Assembly (NCBI GenBank): GCA_963767685.1 | Contig: CAVYEZ010000004.1 | Span: forward strand, 186,001-250,000 | DNA: 64,000 bases | Origin: Trebonia sp963767685 | Lineage (GTDB): Bacteria; Actinomycetota; Actinomycetes; Streptosporangiales; Streptosporangiaceae | Direction: 5' to 3' | Part shown: piece after piece, positions 61,741 through 64,000 of the stretch | Layout of the letters: every line of letters begins with the position of its first letter | Position numbering within the stretch: position 1 is the first letter of the stretch | Program-made: the position numbers and the translations under genes | The notes under the pieces: generated by a model | What the model was told of the DNA's origin: nothing | Database searches by the model: none | The model's input: the letters and a program-made list of their open reading frames with translations, nothing else

Positions 61741-61930
61741 CCCGGGGGGCGACCCCCGGACCCCCGGCTGCGGGGCTTCGCCCCGCGTGGTTGGGCTTCG
61801 CCCCGCGTGGTTGGGCTTCGCCCCGCGCGGTTGGGCTTCGCCCCGCGCGGTTGGGCTTCGCCCCGCGTGGTTGGGCTTCGCCCCGCGTGGTTGGGCCCGG
61901 GACCCCCGGCTGCGGGGCTTCGCCCCGCGA
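61741..61930 (+). repeat. Element A plus 20-nt tandem array
   Basis: Element A (CCCGGGGGGCGACCCCCGG, ACCCCCGGCTG, hairpin GGGGCTTCGCCCC) is followed by five exact-length units of TTGGGCTTCGCCCCGCGYGG (61791-61890; a variant unit precedes at 61771) and then a second partial element A with the same hairpin (61891-61929). Each unit can form a GGGC-TTC-GCCC mini-hairpin. The rest up to 62084 shows no gene. Confidence 0.85.
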
Positions 61931-62084
61931 AAAGCCGTGGGCGGCGCTAGCGCGCCTTCCGTTCCGGGTCCGTTGCTCTGCTGAAACGGTCGCCCGCCCT
62001 TCTCCGCCGGAGCTGATTAGCCGGTGACTGAGGGCTGGCCGTTCTCTTGGTGGCCGGCGAAGCGGCGGGACCATGACGTCGAAC

Positions 62085-62747
62085 TCAATGGGCGACGTGC
62101 ACGCCAAGCATCGCCAGGCCGCTGAGGAAAAGCTGCACGCCGACGGCGGCGAGCAGGATGCCAAGCAGCCGGGACAGGACTTCGAGGATGCTCTCGTGGG
62201 TAATCCGCAGCAGTGGCGCGAACACCACCGCGCACAGCGCGTCGACGAGCGCGACCAGCCCGAATGCCCCCGCGATGACCCACCGCGCGCCCCAGTCGTG
62301 GGCCGAAAGCGACACTTCCAGGTCGGCGGCGACCGCGAGCGGGCTGACCACGAACGGCAGCAGCATCGCCCGGAACCCGCTCCTGAGCGGATGCGACGGG
62401 TCGGCCTCGTCGGCGTGGCCGTCGCCGTCAGGTTCCGCCGCGACATGGGCCTCAGCGGGGTCGAGGTGAATGCCGAGCACCAGGCCGACCGCGTAGACGA
62501 AGAACACGATGCCCGAGGCCAGCGCGAGCGCTCCGGGACCGATGTGGAAGAAGGTCGCCAGCCAGGGTGCGGTCAGCGCGCAGAGCGTGCCCACGACGGC
62601 GGCCGTGACCGCGGTGGCTACGGCCACGATGCGCAGCGAGCGGACGTCAAGGGGCCGGGCGAGATGAGCGAACGAGAGCAGCACCTTCTGCGGCCCGAGC
62701 AACGCCAGGAACGTGATGAACGTGTCGGCGAGGTTGAGGCTGACCAT
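62085..62747 (-). CDS. MarC-family integral membrane protein
   Basis: The 220-residue protein has six hydrophobic segments in two similar halves. LADTFITFLALLGPQKVLLSFAHLARPLDVRSLRIVAV and the second-half SGFRAMLLPFVVSPLAVAADL match the MarC (COG2095) pattern of inverted repeats. A charged cytoplasmic loop rich in Asp and His (about residues 105-122) joins the halves. The function of the family is not known; the original link to multiple antibiotic resistance is not supported. The ATG is at 62747, and the gene diverges from the DAHP synthase unit. Confidence 0.8.
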   Translation of the reverse strand: MVSLNLADTFITFLALLGPQKVLLSFAHLARPLDVRSLRIVAVATAVTAAVVGTLCALTAPWLATFFHIGPGALALASGIVFFVYAVGLVLGIHLDPAEAHVAAEPDGDGHADEADPSHPLRSGFRAMLLPFVVSPLAVAADLEVSLSAHDWGARWVIAGAFGLVALVDALCAVVFAPLLRITHESILEVLSRLLGILLAAVGVQLFLSGLAMLGVHVAH

Positions 62748-62825
62748 GCTTCACGATGATGGCGCGGCGGCACGCGCAGTACCAGCGTCCACCACGCTTT
62801 GTGGGACGCTAACCGCTCGGCCGTG

Positions 62826-63006
62826 TAATATCGGTCCCGTGTCACGGTGGTATTGGCGGTTTACGACGGCTCCGGGTGGGGCCGTGCGTAGTCACGCGCG
62901 CTAATAGTCACCCGGAGCCAGCCGCGGGCGGGGCAGCGGCCTCGCCCGAAGTCAGAGGGCGTAGCTGGCTCGCGGAAGACCCCGGGCACAGCGTGCCCAG
63001 GAGGAG
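62826..63006 (+). promoter_or_regulatory. Aromatic amino-acid attenuation-like leader of the DAHP synthase gene
   Basis: A -10 box TAATAT (62826-62831) lies 7 nt before the GTG of a leader peptide. GGCTCCGGGTG (62868-62878, inside the peptide) pairs perfectly with CACCCGGAGCC (62909-62919). The overlapping GAGCCAGC (62915-62922) pairs with GCTGGCTC (62964-62971), so the two helices exclude each other. A third hairpin GGGCAC-agc-GTGCCC (62984-62998) abuts the ribosome-binding site AGGAGGAG (62999-63006). No T-tract terminator is visible, so control may act on translation or through Rho. Confidence 0.65.
62839..62904 (+). CDS. Trp/Tyr/Phe-rich leader peptide
   Basis: The 21-residue ORF begins M-S-R-W-Y-W-R-F (GTG TCA CGG TGG TAT TGG CGG TTT) and ends RSHAR. 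All three aromatic amino acids occur in residues 4-8, and TAT and TTT are rare codons in this GC-rich sequence. The GTG lies 7 nt after a consensus -10, so translation starts at the mRNA's 5' end. The content matches the downstream gene, which opens aromatic amino-acid synthesis. Confidence 0.7.
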   Translation: MSRWYWRFTTAPGGAVRSHAR

Positions 63007-63015
63007 AAAACCCCG

Positions 63016-64000
63016 ATGTCGCGCGTCAGTGATACCAGGATTATTGGCTACGAGCCGCTGCTTTCCCCTGCCGCCTTGCTGCACGAGCTGCCGCTTGACG
63101 AGGCGCCGCAAGAGGTCGTGGCCCGCACCAGGGCCGAGGTCCGCGCCGTGCTCGATGGCGCCGATGACCGGCTGCTGGTGGTCACAGGCCCGTGCTCGGT
63201 GCACGACCCGGAGGCGGCGCTGGATTACGCGGGGCGGCTGGCGGGGCTGCGGGAGCGGTTCGCGGGTGACCTGCTGGTGGTGATGCGGGTGTACTTCGAG
63301 AAGCCGCGGACGGTGACGGGCTGGAAGGGGCTGATCAACGACCCGGGGATGGACGGGTCGTTTGACGTGCACCGGGGGCTGCGGACGGCGCGGCGGCTGC
63401 TGCTGGACATCGTGGGGTCGGGGATGCCGGTGGGGTGCGAGTGGCTTGACCCGATCACGCCGCAGTACATCGCGGACACGGTGACGTGGGGGGCGATCGG
63501 GGCGCGGACGACCGAGAGCCAGGTGCACCGCCAGCTGGCGTCGGGGCTGTCGATGCCGGTCGGGTTCAAGAACGGCACCGACGGCGACGTGCAGGTAGCC
63601 GTCGACGCGCTCCGCGCCTCGGCCACCAGCCACACTTTCTTCGGCGTCACGACCGTCGGCGCGGCCGCCGTGGTGACGACGGCCGGCAACGCCGACACGC
63701 ACGTGATCCTGCGCGGCGGCCGCACCGGCCCGAACTACTCCTCCGAGCACGTGACCAAGGCCCTCGACCTGGTCTCGGCCGCGGGGCTGCCGCGCCGCAT
63801 CATGGTCGACGCCAGCCACGGCAACAGCGGCAAGGACCACACGAAGCAGCTCACCGTCACCGACTCCCTCGCCGAGCAGCTGACCGGCGGCCAGCAGGGC
63901 GTGGTCGGCGTGATGCTGGAGTCGTTCCTCGTGGCGGGCCGCCAGAACCCGGGTGACCCGGCCACGCTGACCTACGGCCAGTCGGTCACCGACGCCTGCA
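63016..64000 (+). CDS. 3-deoxy-7-phosphoheptulonate (DAHP) synthase, class I AroG/AroF type (3' partial)
   Basis: The frame is open from ATG 63016 to the end of the window (328 residues). It condenses phosphoenolpyruvate and erythrose-4-phosphate in the first shikimate-pathway step. Class-I motifs are TGPCSVHDPEAALDYA (about residues 57-72), MRVYFEKPRTVTGWKGLINDP, LPVG-like GMPVGCEWLDPITPQYIAD, GARTTESQVHRQLASGLSMPVGFKNGTDG and DASHGNSGKDH, with the metal and substrate residues. AGGAGGAG 9 nt upstream supports the start. Most actinobacteria rely on the class-II (plant-like) enzyme, so this class-I copy is worth noting. A leader peptide rich in Trp/Tyr/Phe precedes it. Confidence 0.95.
   Translation, partial: MSRVSDTRIIGYEPLLSPAALLHELPLDEAPQEVVARTRAEVRAVLDGADDRLLVVTGPCSVHDPEAALDYAGRLAGLRERFAGDLLVVMRVYFEKPRTVTGWKGLINDPGMDGSFDVHRGLRTARRLLLDIVGSGMPVGCEWLDPITPQYIADTVTWGAIGARTTESQVHRQLASGLSMPVGFKNGTDGDVQVAVDALRASATSHTFFGVTTVGAAAVVTTAGNADTHVILRGGRTGPNYSSEHVTKALDLVSAAGLPRRIMVDASHGNSGKDHTKQLTVTDSLAEQLTGGQQGVVGVMLESFLVAGRQNPGDPATLTYGQSVTDAC

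Noticed and set aside
61771..61890. CRISPR-like array
   Set aside because: Units are contiguous 20-mers without unique spacers and no cas gene is present, so it is a simple tandem repeat.

Overview
This window is chromosomal DNA of a high-GC actinobacterium. Almost every codon ends in G or C, GTG and TTG starts are common, and many transcripts look leaderless. From position 1 to about 49.3 kb the gene content and neighbourhoods match the core Streptomyces-type chromosome: SIS-isomerase, ahcY, mtrA-mtrB-lpqB, hpf, an orphan NarL-type regulator, secA, pruA, the giant NAD-glutamate dehydrogenase, prfB, ftsE-ftsX-smpB, cimA and a FAH-family hydrolase. Sequence style fits Streptosporangiales or a related family, but that placement is an inference. 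No phage, insertion sequence, CRISPR array or biosynthetic gene cluster was seen.

Layout. (1) 0-9.5 kb: SIS domain protein, cation efflux, a duplicated chaplin-like secreted protein, MerR regulator, canonical ahcY and beside it a divergent archaeal-type AhcY paralogue lacking two catalytic residues, a CGNR regulator divergent from a metallo-hydrolase, and a membrane glycosyltransferase candidate. (2) 9.5-18.6 kb: ung, an HTH/Clp-N pair under twin palindromes, a Gln/Gly-rich small protein, mtrAB-lpqB, hpf and a response regulator. (3) 18.6-29.9 kb: YcaQ-like glycosylase, a drrAB-type exporter with an operator-covered consensus promoter, secA, Vsr-like nuclease, pruA. (4) 29.9-39.8 kb: HAD protein, NAD-GDH (with PruA this gives proline to glutamate to 2-oxoglutarate), a sigma/anti-sigma pair, and prfB whose RF2 stop-recognition tripeptide reads SKY instead of SPF. 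(5) 40-49.3 kb: ftsEX, smpB, a PBP-like protein with all three catalytic motifs lost, cimA behind an isoleucine-rich leader peptide and terminator, an MFS transporter, and a FAH hydrolase. (6) 49.3-60.3 kb: an accessory carbohydrate island (acetyl-esterase, GH5-like glycosidase, LacI regulator, five-gene family-5 ABC importer) with three near-identical LacI-type operators. (7) 60.4-64 kb: tRNA-Gln(CTG), BKACE enzyme, tRNA-Glu(CTC), MarC, and a DAHP synthase, cut by the window edge, behind a Trp/Tyr/Phe-rich leader peptide.

Themes that no single gene explains: two amino-acid-specific leader peptides placed upstream of matching pathway genes, each able to form mutually exclusive RNA pairings; two 26-codon mini-ORFs of identical length stitched into the ABC operon by ATGA overlaps; a modular family of GC-rich palindromic repeats spread through the intergenic regions, into which a second, AT-rich 67-69 nt palindromic element is nested; and a set of leaderless starts with a TANNNT box 6-8 nt upstream.

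Limits: all calls are from reading the sequence. Family names rest on recognised motifs and gene order, not on database searches. Four genes (CGNR, Rv3235-like, DUF2630-like, YcaQ-like) have no stop codon where their families normally end.
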